From: Marinifilaceae bacterium
GTDB taxonomy: Bacteria; Bacteroidota; Bacteroidia; Bacteroidales; Marinifilaceae
Assembly (NCBI GenBank): GCA_025210485.1
Contig: JAOARN010000020.1
Span: forward strand, 1-64,000
DNA: 64,000 bases
Reading direction: 5' to 3'
Below the pieces are notes generated by a model. The model saw nothing but the letters and a program-made list of their open reading frames with translations, made no database searches and was not told where the DNA came from. This document shows, in pieces, positions 36,793 through 45,378 of this stretch. Both the position numbers and the translations under genes were made by a program. Within the stretch, counting starts at the first letter, position 1. Each line of letters opens with the position of its first letter.

Positions 36793-37800
36793 TTATAACT
36801 TTTTTATATCATAAATTGGCAAATCAATCTTTTCTTTCAGTGCAGATATTAGTTCAGTTGAATTCAACACATATCCACTTGGAGAAGTTGGATTAACAGT
36901 TATTGCAATAAGATTTGTTTTGTCCAATACTTTTATATTCCCCCCTAATTTAAGGTAATTATAAAATGTTTCAGCTTTGGCAAATATCTTTGTAAAATCT
37001 CTTACAATAATTTGTTTCTCAATAATCCCCTTTTGATTGATTAAAAACTTAAGAAACTTATCGGTTAATGCTCCATTTATAAATATGGATTCAGCTTCAC
37101 ATATACTCTTGTAGTGAGATTGATTAATAGAAAGACATGATTTTATTCCAAGATAAGAAATATCATTATTTCTATCTATTTTCCATATTCCCTCTTCTGT
37201 TTCTTTTAATTCTTCAACATTATTAGAGTGCAACTGTTCTATCTTAATTAAATCATAAGTGTATTTAGTTTGATATACCAGTTGATTTATATTGGCTGAC
37301 ACGGCAGCACCTGTAGCAAGTACCATTGCATTTGTAATGGCAGGCGAAGCTATACTTTTTCGAGACAATGCTCCATCTACAATACAAATTTCTGCGCCTA
37401 ATCTGTAAAGATTATCCATTGATTTCAATAATCCCTTAGTAGTTGCAGGTCCTGATATAAGGGCTTTTCCTTGATTTACGACTTTAGAGTAAACTAATCT
37501 TCCCAAACTAGTTTTTTGATTACTCAAATCATAAACCTCTGCCCCTAGTCTTCTATCCCTATAGTGGAGTTCAGATGTGACAATAAACATTCCTTCGTAG
37601 AAAACTATTTCAGGTTTGTGTGTATTGAACACATTATCATTATTTTCTCCATCTATACCAATAGAAGTTACGCCAATAATTTTAGTGCTGTCTCGCAAAC
37701 GAGACAGCACATAATTCAAGCAAACAGTTTTGCCTGTATTTTTTGCCATTCCAACTATAGCAACACTCTTATATTTGAGTATTTCATTAAGAATTGGCAT
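36793..37800 (-). CDS. kamC: Aminomutase reactivase ATPase KamC
   Basis: A 335-residue P-loop protein. Walker A reads GMAKNTGKTVCLN near residues 17-29. The remainder has no other strong motif. The family is known as KamC and works with KamB to exchange damaged cobalamin on lysine 5,6-aminomutase, using ATP. The gene is packed 5 bases after kamA and 1 base before kamB, so it is surely in the same transcript. Confidence 0.88.
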   Translation of the reverse strand: MPILNEILKYKSVAIVGMAKNTGKTVCLNYVLSRLRDSTKIIGVTSIGIDGENNDNVFNTHKPEIVFYEGMFIVTSELHYRDRRLGAEVYDLSNQKTSLGRLVYSKVVNQGKALISGPATTKGLLKSMDNLYRLGAEICIVDGALSRKSIASPAITNAMVLATGAAVSANINQLVYQTKYTYDLIKIEQLHSNNVEELKETEEGIWKIDRNNDISYLGIKSCLSINQSHYKSICEAESIFINGALTDKFLKFLINQKGIIEKQIIVRDFTKIFAKAETFYNYLKLGGNIKVLDKTNLIAITVNPTSPSGYVLNSTELISALKEKIDLPIYDIKKL

Positions 37801-37805
37801 GTTTT

Positions 37806-39050
37806 TTATTTTTTATTTCTTTCTTTTCTTGCTAAATGTTCAGGTTCAAGCGAAAGTCTTTCTCCGTGTAATAAACCTGCTACACCTTCGTGTTTTTTCT
37901 CATCAGTACAATCTTTGCAAGTACAACTATCTACATAACCTTTAGGCTCTGTATAAGTTGTAATTACACCTTCAAAGTTTCTCAATACAACTTTGTTAGG
38001 GCTTTGAGAAATTACATACTGTGGCATAACTGGAGTCTTACCTCCACCACCTGGAGCGTCAACAACAAATGTTGGTACAGCGAAACCAGAGGTATGACCA
38101 CGTAAGTTTTCAATAATCTCGATACCTTTAGATACAGGAGTTCTGAAGTGTTCAAGACCCATTGAAAGGTCACATTGGTAAATATAATAAGGACGAACAC
38201 GGTTTTTAACCAAGTTGTGCATCAAATCTTTCATTACCTTAACACAGTCGTTAACTCCTCTTAACAATACAGATTGGTTTCCTAATGGTACACCAGCATT
38301 AGCCAATCTAGATAATGCTAATTCAGCCTCAGGAGTCATCTCATCAGAGTGGTTAAAGTGAGTATTCAACCATACTGGGTGATACTTACTAAGCATTTTA
38401 ACCAATTCAGGAGTAATACGCTGAGGAAGAACAACAGGAGTTCTACTACCAATACGAATAATTTCAACATGAGGGATTGCTCTAAGACGACTGATGATAG
38501 ATTCTAAATAATCATCGCTAACTAAAAGAGCATCACCACCAGAAAGAACAACGTCGCGTACTTGAGGAGTATTTGCGATATACTCAATACCTTTATCAAT
38601 ATTTGATTTAGGAGTAGAAGCATCTGATTGACCAGCAAATCTTCTACGAGTACAGTGACGACAATACATAGAGCACATATCAGTAATAAGGAAAAGCACT
38701 CTATCTGGATATCTGTGAGTTAATCCAGGAACTGGAGAATCACCATCTTCGTGAAGAGGATCTAATAAATCACCATCAGCCTTGTGTACTTCAGCTCCAG
38801 TAGGGATAGCTTGTTTACGAACAGGGCAGTTAGGGTTATTAGGATCAATCAAAGTCATATAGTATGGAGTGATTGCCATACGTAATGTTTCCAATGATTT
38901 GCTAACACCTTCTTCTTCTTCTTTAGTAAGGCTGATGTATTTTTTCAACTCATCAAGAGTTTCAATACGATTTCTTACTTGCCATTTCCAGTCATTCCAT
39001 TGTTCGTCTGTAACTTCAGGGAACAATTGTTTTCTTCTTTCGTTAATCAT
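37806..39050 (-). CDS. kamA: Lysine 2,3-aminomutase KamA
   Basis: A radical-SAM and PLP enzyme that converts L-lysine to L-beta-lysine, the first step of lysine fermentation. From the chosen start the length is 414 residues. An upstream ATG at 39080 would overlap kdd by 20 bases, whereas the ATG at 39050 gives [10 protein letters not shown], which matches the start of the clostridial enzyme (MINRRYELF) and leaves a clean 10-base gap. The [4Fe-4S] motif CSMYCRHC is intact. [13 protein letters not shown] carries the PLP lysine, and zinc-type Cys residues (CTCKDC) lie near the end. Confidence 0.97.
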   Translation of the reverse strand: MINERRKQLFPEVTDEQWNDWKWQVRNRIETLDELKKYISLTKEEEEGVSKSLETLRMAITPYYMTLIDPNNPNCPVRKQAIPTGAEVHKADGDLLDPLHEDGDSPVPGLTHRYPDRVLFLITDMCSMYCRHCTRRRFAGQSDASTPKSNIDKGIEYIANTPQVRDVVLSGGDALLVSDDYLESIISRLRAIPHVEIIRIGSRTPVVLPQRITPELVKMLSKYHPVWLNTHFNHSDEMTPEAELALSRLANAGVPLGNQSVLLRGVNDCVKVMKDLMHNLVKNRVRPYYIYQCDLSMGLEHFRTPVSKGIEIIENLRGHTSGFAVPTFVVDAPGGGGKTPVMPQYVISQSPNKVVLRNFEGVITTYTEPKGYVDSCTCKDCTDEKKHEGVAGLLHGERLSLEPEHLARKERNKK

Positions 39051-39060
39051 TTCAAAAAAA

Positions 39061-40095
39061 TTATACGTATAGTTTTTCAAATAATTCTCTGATTCCTTCA
39101 GATTTTCTAATAATATCTAATGTAAGATCAGCATGTCCGTATGCATAACCATTACCAACGATCATATCCACATCTTTACCAACACCTTCAGCACCTAAAG
39201 CAGCTTTAGTGAATGAAGTAGCCATTGAGAAGAAGTAAACACATCCTCTATCCTTAGTAATAAGGATTGAAGTCATTTCAGTAGAAGCAACGTTTACGTT
39301 ATTGATAACAACATCACAACCATCTTCACCTGAGATAGCAGTAACTTTTTCGTAAATATCCATTACATTAGTAGCATCACCAACAATAACTTCATGAGCA
39401 AGACCAAGGTCTTTGATTCTGTTAGCATTTTCTTGAGAATACTCAACCACGATTACTTTTCCTTTAGTACCTACTTTTTGCATAGCTTGGTAACAGCACA
39501 ACACGCCTGATTTACCACCACCACCGATGATACAAACAGTGTCACCTTCTTTTACAAGTCTATCGACTTGAGCAGGAGCACCAGCAACATCAAGAGCAGC
39601 TAAAGCTAATTTCTCAGGTACATCGTTAGGTAGAACTGCATATAATCCTGAAGCAAATAAAATTGCCTGAGCATCAACATCAACTTGATCGTTTGATTTG
39701 TTGATATTTTTGATTTCGTTAATTTTTAATGGAGTTAACGAAAGAGAAACTAATGTAGCAACTTTATCACCAACTTTGATATTATCATGAGGGAAGTTAG
39801 GACCGATTTCTTTAACAGTACCGATTAACATACCTCCAGAACCTGTAACTGGGTTTTGCATTTTACCTCTTTCGCCAACGATATCAAGAATCATATCGTG
39901 CATTTTTTGAGTATCCGAGTTACAAACGTCTTTGATTTGAGTAAAACTAGCAGAGTCGATATTTAAAGTTTGAACATCAATCAAAACTTCATTATCATAA
40001 ATAGACATTGTGTTGTCTAATTTTTGAGCTGGCTGTGGTAAAGTACCTTTTGGCTCAATTACTCTGTGGGTTCCAAATTTATTTCCTTTATTCAT
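39061..40095 (-). CDS. kdd: L-erythro-3,5-diaminohexanoate dehydrogenase Kdd
   Basis: A 344-residue NAD(P)-dependent dehydrogenase that oxidatively deaminates 3,5-diaminohexanoate to 5-amino-3-oxohexanoate. I place the start at the ATG of [17 protein letters not shown], which matches fusobacterial Kdd; a longer frame from 40134 adds 13 residues with no family match. A nucleotide-binding stretch [19 protein letters not shown] and the block [14 protein letters not shown] are visible. It yields reducing equivalents that must be disposed of, for example by the hydrogenase at 17-20.6 kb. The gene follows kce by 113 bases. Confidence 0.95.
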   Translation of the reverse strand: MNKGNKFGTHRVIEPKGTLPQPAQKLDNTMSIYDNEVLIDVQTLNIDSASFTQIKDVCNSDTQKMHDMILDIVGERGKMQNPVTGSGGMLIGTVKEIGPNFPHDNIKVGDKVATLVSLSLTPLKINEIKNINKSNDQVDVDAQAILFASGLYAVLPNDVPEKLALAALDVAGAPAQVDRLVKEGDTVCIIGGGGKSGVLCCYQAMQKVGTKGKVIVVEYSQENANRIKDLGLAHEVIVGDATNVMDIYEKVTAISGEDGCDVVINNVNVASTEMTSILITKDRGCVYFFSMATSFTKAALGAEGVGKDVDMIVGNGYAYGHADLTLDIIRKSEGIRELFEKLYV

Positions 40096-40208
40096 CTCAG
40101 TGTAATTTTTCAAGCAATAGATCCTTAGACCCATTGCTTTAATTTCTTAATCAATCTCCTATCTTAAAAATAAAAGTTTGGATTTTTCAGTTATATGTTT
40201 AGTAAAAC

Positions 40209-41033
40209 CTATTTTTGTTTTAATCCAAGAATTTGGCGTGCTTCAGCAGGGCTAGCAATTTCTCTTCCTAATTCATTAGCAAGACGAACTACTTTCTCTA
40301 CTAATTCGCCATTCGATTTAGCAGGCACACCCTTAGCTAACATAGTGTTATCTTCAAAACCAACTCTAACATGACCACCATCAATAATAGCAGCAGCAGC
40401 AAGAGGGAATTCGAATCGACCGACACCAGCTACAGTATAAGTAGCATCAGCAGGAATGCTTCCTCTAAGGAATACGAAGTCACGTAAAGTACCAGATATA
40501 CCACCATTAACACCCATTACAAAATCGAAGTGCATCGGTGATTTGATATATCCTTTTTTACCTAGACGTAAAGCCATATCGATCATAGATTTATCAAACA
40601 CCTCTAATTCAGGTTTAATATCTCTTTCGATCATTTTCTCTCCAAAATATTTAATTGTATTCTCTGTATTTTCGAAGATTTCGTCACCTCCAAAGTTCAA
40701 AGTACCACAATCAAGAGTTGCCATTTCAGGTTTAAGTTCAGTTGGTTGTAGACGTTCGTCATTAGACATACCAACAGCACCACCAGTAGAAGGCTGAATA
40801 ATTACATCAGGATATTTAGCATGAATTGCATCCATTACTAATTTGAATCTATTCTTATCCTGAGTTGGAGTTCCGTCATCTTCACGAACATGAAGGTGAA
40901 TAATCGCAGCTCCTGCATCGATAGCAGAACCAGCTTCGCGAACACATTCCTCAACTGTATATGGAACAGCAGGGTTATGTTCCTTGGTAACTTCAGCGCC
41001 GCAAATAGCAGCTGTAATGATTAGTTTTTCCAT
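40209..41033 (-). CDS. kce: 3-keto-5-aminohexanoate cleavage enzyme Kce
   Basis: A 274-residue TIM-barrel metalloenzyme (BKACE family). It cleaves 5-amino-3-oxohexanoate with acetyl-CoA to acetoacetate and 3-aminobutyryl-CoA. The metal-binding HLH is in AAIIHLHVREDDGTP near 43-57, and the start MEKLIITAAICGAEVTKEHN matches the family. Length is normal. It lies 9 bases after kal. Confidence 0.96.
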   Translation of the reverse strand: MEKLIITAAICGAEVTKEHNPAVPYTVEECVREAGSAIDAGAAIIHLHVREDDGTPTQDKNRFKLVMDAIHAKYPDVIIQPSTGGAVGMSNDERLQPTELKPEMATLDCGTLNFGGDEIFENTENTIKYFGEKMIERDIKPELEVFDKSMIDMALRLGKKGYIKSPMHFDFVMGVNGGISGTLRDFVFLRGSIPADATYTVAGVGRFEFPLAAAAIIDGGHVRVGFEDNTMLAKGVPAKSNGELVEKVVRLANELGREIASPAEARQILGLKQK

Positions 41034-41042
41034 GGGTTAAAA

Positions 41043-41426
41043 TTATTTTCTTTGACAAGATTTTGGGGTAACGCAAGTTCCAGAAGCACGACATACTACG
41101 ATAGGTTCTTCAAGAATATCAGCTGCTGATTCAGAAATATCAGTTCTAGGAACAATAACTTTTCTAGCTTCAAATTTCATTTTACGACTAGAGTTACCTT
41201 CTTCAACGATTTCGCCAACAGCTTCGATATAATCTCCAGCATATACAGGAGCCATAAACTCTACCATATCATATGCTTTAAATAAACCTTCGTCGCCGTC
41301 ACGTCTAATTAATAATTCAGTAGCAACATCGCCAAATAATTGTAACATTTTAGCTCCATCTACTAAATTTCCACCGTAATGTGCATCATGTGATGACATT
41401 CTAACTCTTATAATTGCTTGTTCCAT
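41043..41426 (-). CDS. kal: 3-aminobutyryl-CoA ammonia-lyase Kal
   Basis: A 127-residue hotdog-fold protein that removes ammonia from 3-aminobutyryl-CoA to give crotonyl-CoA. The N-terminal [18 protein letters not shown] is diagnostic for Kal, and [17 protein letters not shown] is the hotdog core. Length agrees with the family. It is packed between atoD (18 bases) and kce (9 bases). Confidence 0.94.
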   Translation of the reverse strand: MEQAIIRVRMSSHDAHYGGNLVDGAKMLQLFGDVATELLIRRDGDEGLFKAYDMVEFMAPVYAGDYIEAVGEIVEEGNSSRKMKFEARKVIVPRTDISESAADILEEPIVVCRASGTCVTPKSCQRK

Positions 41427-41444
41427 AATATTTTATTCTTTGTT

Positions 41445-42089
41445 TTATTTTACTAAATAATCGATAAAAATTGAAGGTGTTTTAATCTCTTCTGGTTTCA
41501 AAGTACCTACTTCTACTAATTCCATATATTCAGCCATAACAAGATCAGCTGCCATAGCCATAAGTGGATTACAGTTTTGCGAAGTACCTTTATAGATTAA
41601 ATTTCCATGAGTATCTGCAACACTAGCACCAAGTAGTGCAACATCTGCTCTTAAAGGTTTTTCCAAAAGATATTCATTTCCATCTACTTCAATTATTCTT
41701 TTTCCTTCAGCTACTTTAGTTCCAAGACCTGTTGGAGTAAGAACACCACCTAATCCTGATCCACCAGCTCTTAGGCGTTCAGCGAGGGTTCCTTGAGGAC
41801 TAAATTCAACTTCTATTTCTCCATTGTTCATTTGTTCAATAGTAGAAGAGTTAGTTCCGATATGCGATGTAATAACTTTCTTAACTTGCTTATTATCTAT
41901 TAATTTACCAAGTCCTTTATCAGCAAAAGCTGTATCGTTACAGATTAATGTTAAATTCTTAACATTTGATTTTACCAATTCATCTACAATTTTATTGGCT
42001 CCTCCAACTGTTAAAAAGCCCGCAATCATAATGGTCATTCCATCAGTAATTTTTGCAGCAGCTTCTTGTGCAGTAATAATATTTTTCAT
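41445..42089 (-). CDS. atoD: Acetoacetate/butyrate CoA-transferase, alpha subunit
   Basis: A 214-residue alpha subunit of a 3-oxoacid CoA-transferase: IMIAGFLTVGGANKIVDEL near 20-38 and SPQGTLAERLRAGGSGLGG near 93-111. It is the first gene of the cluster and should pair with AtoA, whose gene is second from last. Together they use acetoacetate as CoA acceptor or donor. A -7 box lies at 42163-42170. Confidence 0.94.
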   Translation of the reverse strand: MKNIITAQEAAAKITDGMTIMIAGFLTVGGANKIVDELVKSNVKNLTLICNDTAFADKGLGKLIDNKQVKKVITSHIGTNSSTIEQMNNGEIEVEFSPQGTLAERLRAGGSGLGGVLTPTGLGTKVAEGKRIIEVDGNEYLLEKPLRADVALLGASVADTHGNLIYKGTSQNCNPLMAMAADLVMAEYMELVEVGTLKPEEIKTPSIFIDYLVK

Positions 42090-42751
42090 ATGGAAATTTT
42101 TAGTATTCTTATCTAATAAATTAATTTCTAGGACTTTTGAATATTTTTAAAAATACTCTATGCAAAGATATAATTTTTTAAGATTAAGAAAAGAATTAAC
42201 AGATTTAGACAAAGGTGGTGAGTGGTTTTCTTTTAAAAGATTTTTGGTAATAATTTAGTTTTTTGGACAAAATAAATGTTTGGTCTTTAAATTCAGTGTT
42301 TGATATATTACGCTTTGTTAATTTGTAAACATTTTGTTGTTTTTAAAACTTTTTAAAGCTGCTACAAAACAGAAAAGCAAATATTAAGTTTAATTTAAAT
42401 TTAAATTTAGAATAAATAAAAATTAGACTTATATCTCAAAAACTAAATTCGAAAATCAGATTAAAAACAAGTTTTGATTCATTGTTTTTAATAAGTTAAA
42501 TATACGATGAATTAATTTTAATATTAAAAAAAGAATCAAAAAAAACAGAATAATTAAAACGGCTAAGAATACCGACTATTATGTTTATTTAAAAATCACA
42601 ATACAATACCTAAGATTTATACAAAATAATAAAAATGATAATACTGTTTTTATCTAATTATTTTTCTTTTAACTAATATGGTAATATATTTATTAATGAA
42701 TTGTTTCCAATAAAATTATTTTATATAAACACAACAGCACATATAAGTTTA
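42090..42751. other. Divergent control region of the lysine cluster
   Basis: A 660-base region between atoD (minus) and the AraC-type gene (plus). It carries the atoD -7 box at 42163 and, further out, three TTTGG-containing direct repeats at 42243, 42262 and 42279, spaced 17-19 bases. Their position is suitable for an activator. No cobalamin or lysine riboswitch was recognised. Confidence 0.45.
42163..42170 (-). promoter_or_regulatory. -7 box of the lysine fermentation operon
   Basis: On the minus strand the bases read TATCTTTG, a perfect TAnnTTTG. Transcription would start near 42156 and give a leader of about 65 bases before atoD. No good -33 TTTG is seen, which would fit a promoter that needs an activator. 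Confidence 0.55.
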
Positions 42752-43879
42752 ATGTCACATACTTTTACAATATTAATACCAGCCTTTATTTGTTTTTTGA
42801 TGGGTATTATCCTGCTATTTAAATATAATTCGGAAAACAAGCACAAAATCTTTTTAAGTATATTTATGCTGAATAGCTGCTTAATGTTCATAGGTCATTT
42901 CCTTTATTTTCAAGATAATCCAACACTATACCTTTATTTTGATTCAATATTTTTGTCAGCATTACTATCGATCTTTCCATGCTTTTATTTTTATCATAAA
43001 AGTTTGTTTGATATTAAAATAAACAGGAATGATATTTTGATACATTTAAGCCCTGGAATCACAGCCCTTTTCTTATTTAGCTTATATATAAGCTTTATTG
43101 ATAAAGGACATTATTTAAACTACTTAACCGAGATTAAACTAGATTCATACTCGGAATACAACGAGACGAGCTTAATGCTAGAGATACAATATGACATAAT
43201 TCGTTATATTCATATTTCTCAAATCATACTTTATTCTTCTATGATTTTAAAACGAATTATTAAAAATCAGAAGAAATTGATACGCTATTATCTATCTATT
43301 GATAAATTTCAGATTAAATATTTCAGATTAATAAATTATAGTTTTCTAATACTGATGGCAATTCCAGGTTTGATAGCAGCCATTCTTAACAGAGGAATAT
43401 TTAACCACAACAGTATACTGATTTTATTATTTTCGTTAATATTTGCATGTTTTTATTTTATATTGGGTATGTATGCCATGAAACAAATAGCTGGTAAAGC
43501 CTACAAACTAGATTATCAGCTTGACAAAAAAATGAAAATATTGAAGGACAAATTTGTCAACTATATTGTAAATAAAGAGAACTATAAAAACCAATATATT
43601 AACATAGAAACAGTAGCGAAACATTTAAATTCGAATAAGGCATACATATCTAAAGTCGTTAATGCAGAATTCAATATGAGTTTTATAAACTATGTAAATA
43701 AACATAGAGTATCACTTGCCAAAATACTGATATACAAAAATCTAAAATTGACAAATGAAGAGATTGCGAGATTATCAGGTTTTGGATCAGAGCTTTCCCT
43801 TATAAGATCATTTAAAAGATTTGAGAAATGCAAGCCCAGCGACTATAAAAAAATGATTATAAACAAAAGGCTAGAATAA
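42752..43879 (+). CDS. Membrane-bound AraC-type regulator
   Basis: A 375-residue protein from the ATG at 42752. A longer frame from a TTG at 42701 is less likely because the extra 17 residues are not family-like. About seven hydrophobic segments fill residues of about 1-245. They are followed by a cytosolic AraC/XylS-type DNA-binding domain with two helix-turn-helix parts: INIETVAKHLNSNKAYISKV and LTNEEIARLSGFGSELSLIR. The layout is a Bacteroidota membrane sensor fused to an AraC domain. It diverges from the lysine operon and is the obvious candidate for its control, but this is inference. Confidence 0.85.
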   Translation: MSHTFTILIPAFICFLMGIILLFKYNSENKHKIFLSIFMLNSCLMFIGHFLYFQDNPTLYLYFDSIFLSALLSIFPCFYFYHKSLFDIKINRNDILIHLSPGITALFLFSLYISFIDKGHYLNYLTEIKLDSYSEYNETSLMLEIQYDIIRYIHISQIILYSSMILKRIIKNQKKLIRYYLSIDKFQIKYFRLINYSFLILMAIPGLIAAILNRGIFNHNSILILLFSLIFACFYFILGMYAMKQIAGKAYKLDYQLDKKMKILKDKFVNYIVNKENYKNQYINIETVAKHLNSNKAYISKVVNAEFNMSFINYVNKHRVSLAKILIYKNLKLTNEEIARLSGFGSELSLIRSFKRFEKCKPSDYKKMIINKRLE

Positions 43880-43983
43880 GAATTTAATAGGCATTGAATA
43901 TATATGCTTCTGTTAAATTAAAATTAAAATCTTAATTTTCTTAAAATTTTTGTTAAGTCGAAAATATTTCATAATAAATTTCC

Positions 43984-43991
43984 TATTTTTG
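43984..43991 (+). promoter_or_regulatory. Candidate -7 box of gcvT
   Basis: TATTTTTG is a perfect TAnnTTTG, 171 bases before the gcvT ATG. The nearest TTTG upstream (43949) is too far away for standard spacing. The long leader shows no glycine riboswitch that I can recognise. Confidence 0.35.
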
Positions 43992-44162
43992 CCAGTGGTT
44001 ATTTAGAATTCATTTAACTACTATTATATTTAATCGAGTTTCATTAATATTATCATTATCAAATAAGCATAAATACCAATATATTAGCATTTGTTAATAT
44101 TCAGGAAGTATGTAGATTGCGATTAATTTTACAGATGTTAACGAAACATAAAATAATACAAG

Positions 44163-45266
44163 ATGAAAACAACAGCATTTACTAATTTTCATATTGAATT
44201 AGGAGCAAAAATGGCTCCATTCGCAGGCTATAATATGCCTATCGAATACACAGGAATTAAAGAAGAACATATTTGTGTTCGCGAAAAATTAGGTGTTTTT
44301 GATGTTTCTCATATGGGTGAGTTTTGGGTTAAAGGTCCTAAAGCATTCGGTTTTGTGCAAAAACTTACTACAAATGATGTTGCCGCCTTATCTGATGGAA
44401 AAGTTCAGTATACTTGTTTCCCTAATGGAAAAGGTGGTATAGTTGATGATTTATTAGTTTACAGAATTAATTCAGAAACTTATTTATTAGTTGTAAATGC
44501 TGCAAATATCCAGAAAGACTGGGATTGGTGTTGTGAAAACGCTCGTGCTATGGGTCTTGAAATTGGTGTTGATTTATATAATGCTTCAGAAGAGATTTGC
44601 CAATTAGCAGTTCAAGGTCCTTTAGCATTGAAAGCAATGCAAAAAATTGTAGACCAACCAATCGAGGATATGGAGTATTACACTTTCAAAAAATTAAATA
44701 TTGCTGGTATTGAAAATGCTATTTTCTCTACTACAGGTTACACTGGTTCAGGAGGTTGCGAAATCTATGTAGAAAACAAAGATGGCGAAAAACTTTGGAA
44801 AGCAGTAATGGAAGCTGGCGAAGAATTTGGTATCCAACCAATTGGTTTAGGTGCTAGAGACACATTACGTTTAGAGGTAGGTTTCTGTTTATATGGAAAT
44901 GATATTGATGATACTCATTCTCCAATCGAAGCAGGTTTAGGATGGATTACTAAATTTGTTGAAGGAAATAATTTTATTGACAGAGAATTATTTGCAGACC
45001 AGAAAGAAAACAAACCAAGTCGCAGACTTAAAGGATTTGAAATGGTAGACAAAGGTATTCCACGTCATGGATATAAAATTGAAGATGCAGAAGGAAACGA
45101 AATTGGTGAAGTAACTTCAGGTACTATGGCTCCAATGATTAATAAAGCTGTAGGTATGGGTTATGTAAAACCAGGATTCTACAAAGCTGGAACTGAAATC
45201 TATATCAGAGTTAGAAAAAAAGCATTAAAAGCTAAAATTGTAAGCATCCCATTCTACAAAGGATAA
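44163..45266 (+). CDS. gcvT: Aminomethyltransferase GcvT
   Basis: A 367-residue T-protein of the glycine cleavage system. It transfers the aminomethyl carbon to tetrahydrofolate and releases ammonia. [13 protein letters not shown] near 20-32, [14 protein letters not shown] near 46-59 and [11 protein letters not shown] near 91-101 are the folate-site blocks, with D95 and D96 as the conserved acidic pair. Length is normal. gcvH and gcvP are not adjacent; separate loci are common in Bacteroidota. The codon pattern resembles that of the other highly expressed genes here (serC, dnaK). Confidence 0.97.
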   Translation: MKTTAFTNFHIELGAKMAPFAGYNMPIEYTGIKEEHICVREKLGVFDVSHMGEFWVKGPKAFGFVQKLTTNDVAALSDGKVQYTCFPNGKGGIVDDLLVYRINSETYLLVVNAANIQKDWDWCCENARAMGLEIGVDLYNASEEICQLAVQGPLALKAMQKIVDQPIEDMEYYTFKKLNIAGIENAIFSTTGYTGSGGCEIYVENKDGEKLWKAVMEAGEEFGIQPIGLGARDTLRLEVGFCLYGNDIDDTHSPIEAGLGWITKFVEGNNFIDRELFADQKENKPSRRLKGFEMVDKGIPRHGYKIEDAEGNEIGEVTSGTMAPMINKAVGMGYVKPGFYKAGTEIYIRVRKKALKAKIVSIPFYKG

Positions 45267-45286
45267 TTGCAAAATACGATAAAAGT

Positions 45287-45320
45287 AAAAAGCGAGCTAA
45301 ATAAAATCAGCTCGCTTTTT
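45287..45320. terminator. Bidirectional terminator
   Basis: AAAAAGCGAGCT and AGCTCGCTTTTT form a perfect 12-bp stem between convergent genes ending at 45266 and 45379. Confidence 0.88.
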
Positions 45321-45378
45321 TTTATACATGGGCATATATAAAAATAGAAAATTTCTAATTTAAATACTACAAATAAGT

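Noticed and set aside
39051-39080. Longer kamA start at 39080
   Set aside because: It overlaps kdd by 20 bases and adds 10 residues not found in known KamA, while the ATG at 39050 matches the family start and leaves a clean gap.
40096-40134. Longer kdd start at 40134
   Set aside because: The 13 extra residues do not match Kdd, and the internal ATG gives the usual N-terminus.
42701-42751. TTG start for the AraC-type gene
   Set aside because: The added 17 residues are not family-like. The ATG at 42752 begins directly before the first membrane segment.
42090-42751. Cobalamin or lysine riboswitch before the kam operon
   Set aside because: A B12-dependent enzyme made this worth checking, but no conserved B12-box or lysine-riboswitch core was recognised. 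A covariance-model search would be decisive.
43880-44162. Glycine riboswitch before gcvT
   Set aside because: The 280-base leader is AT-rich and shows none of the paired glycine-aptamer elements.
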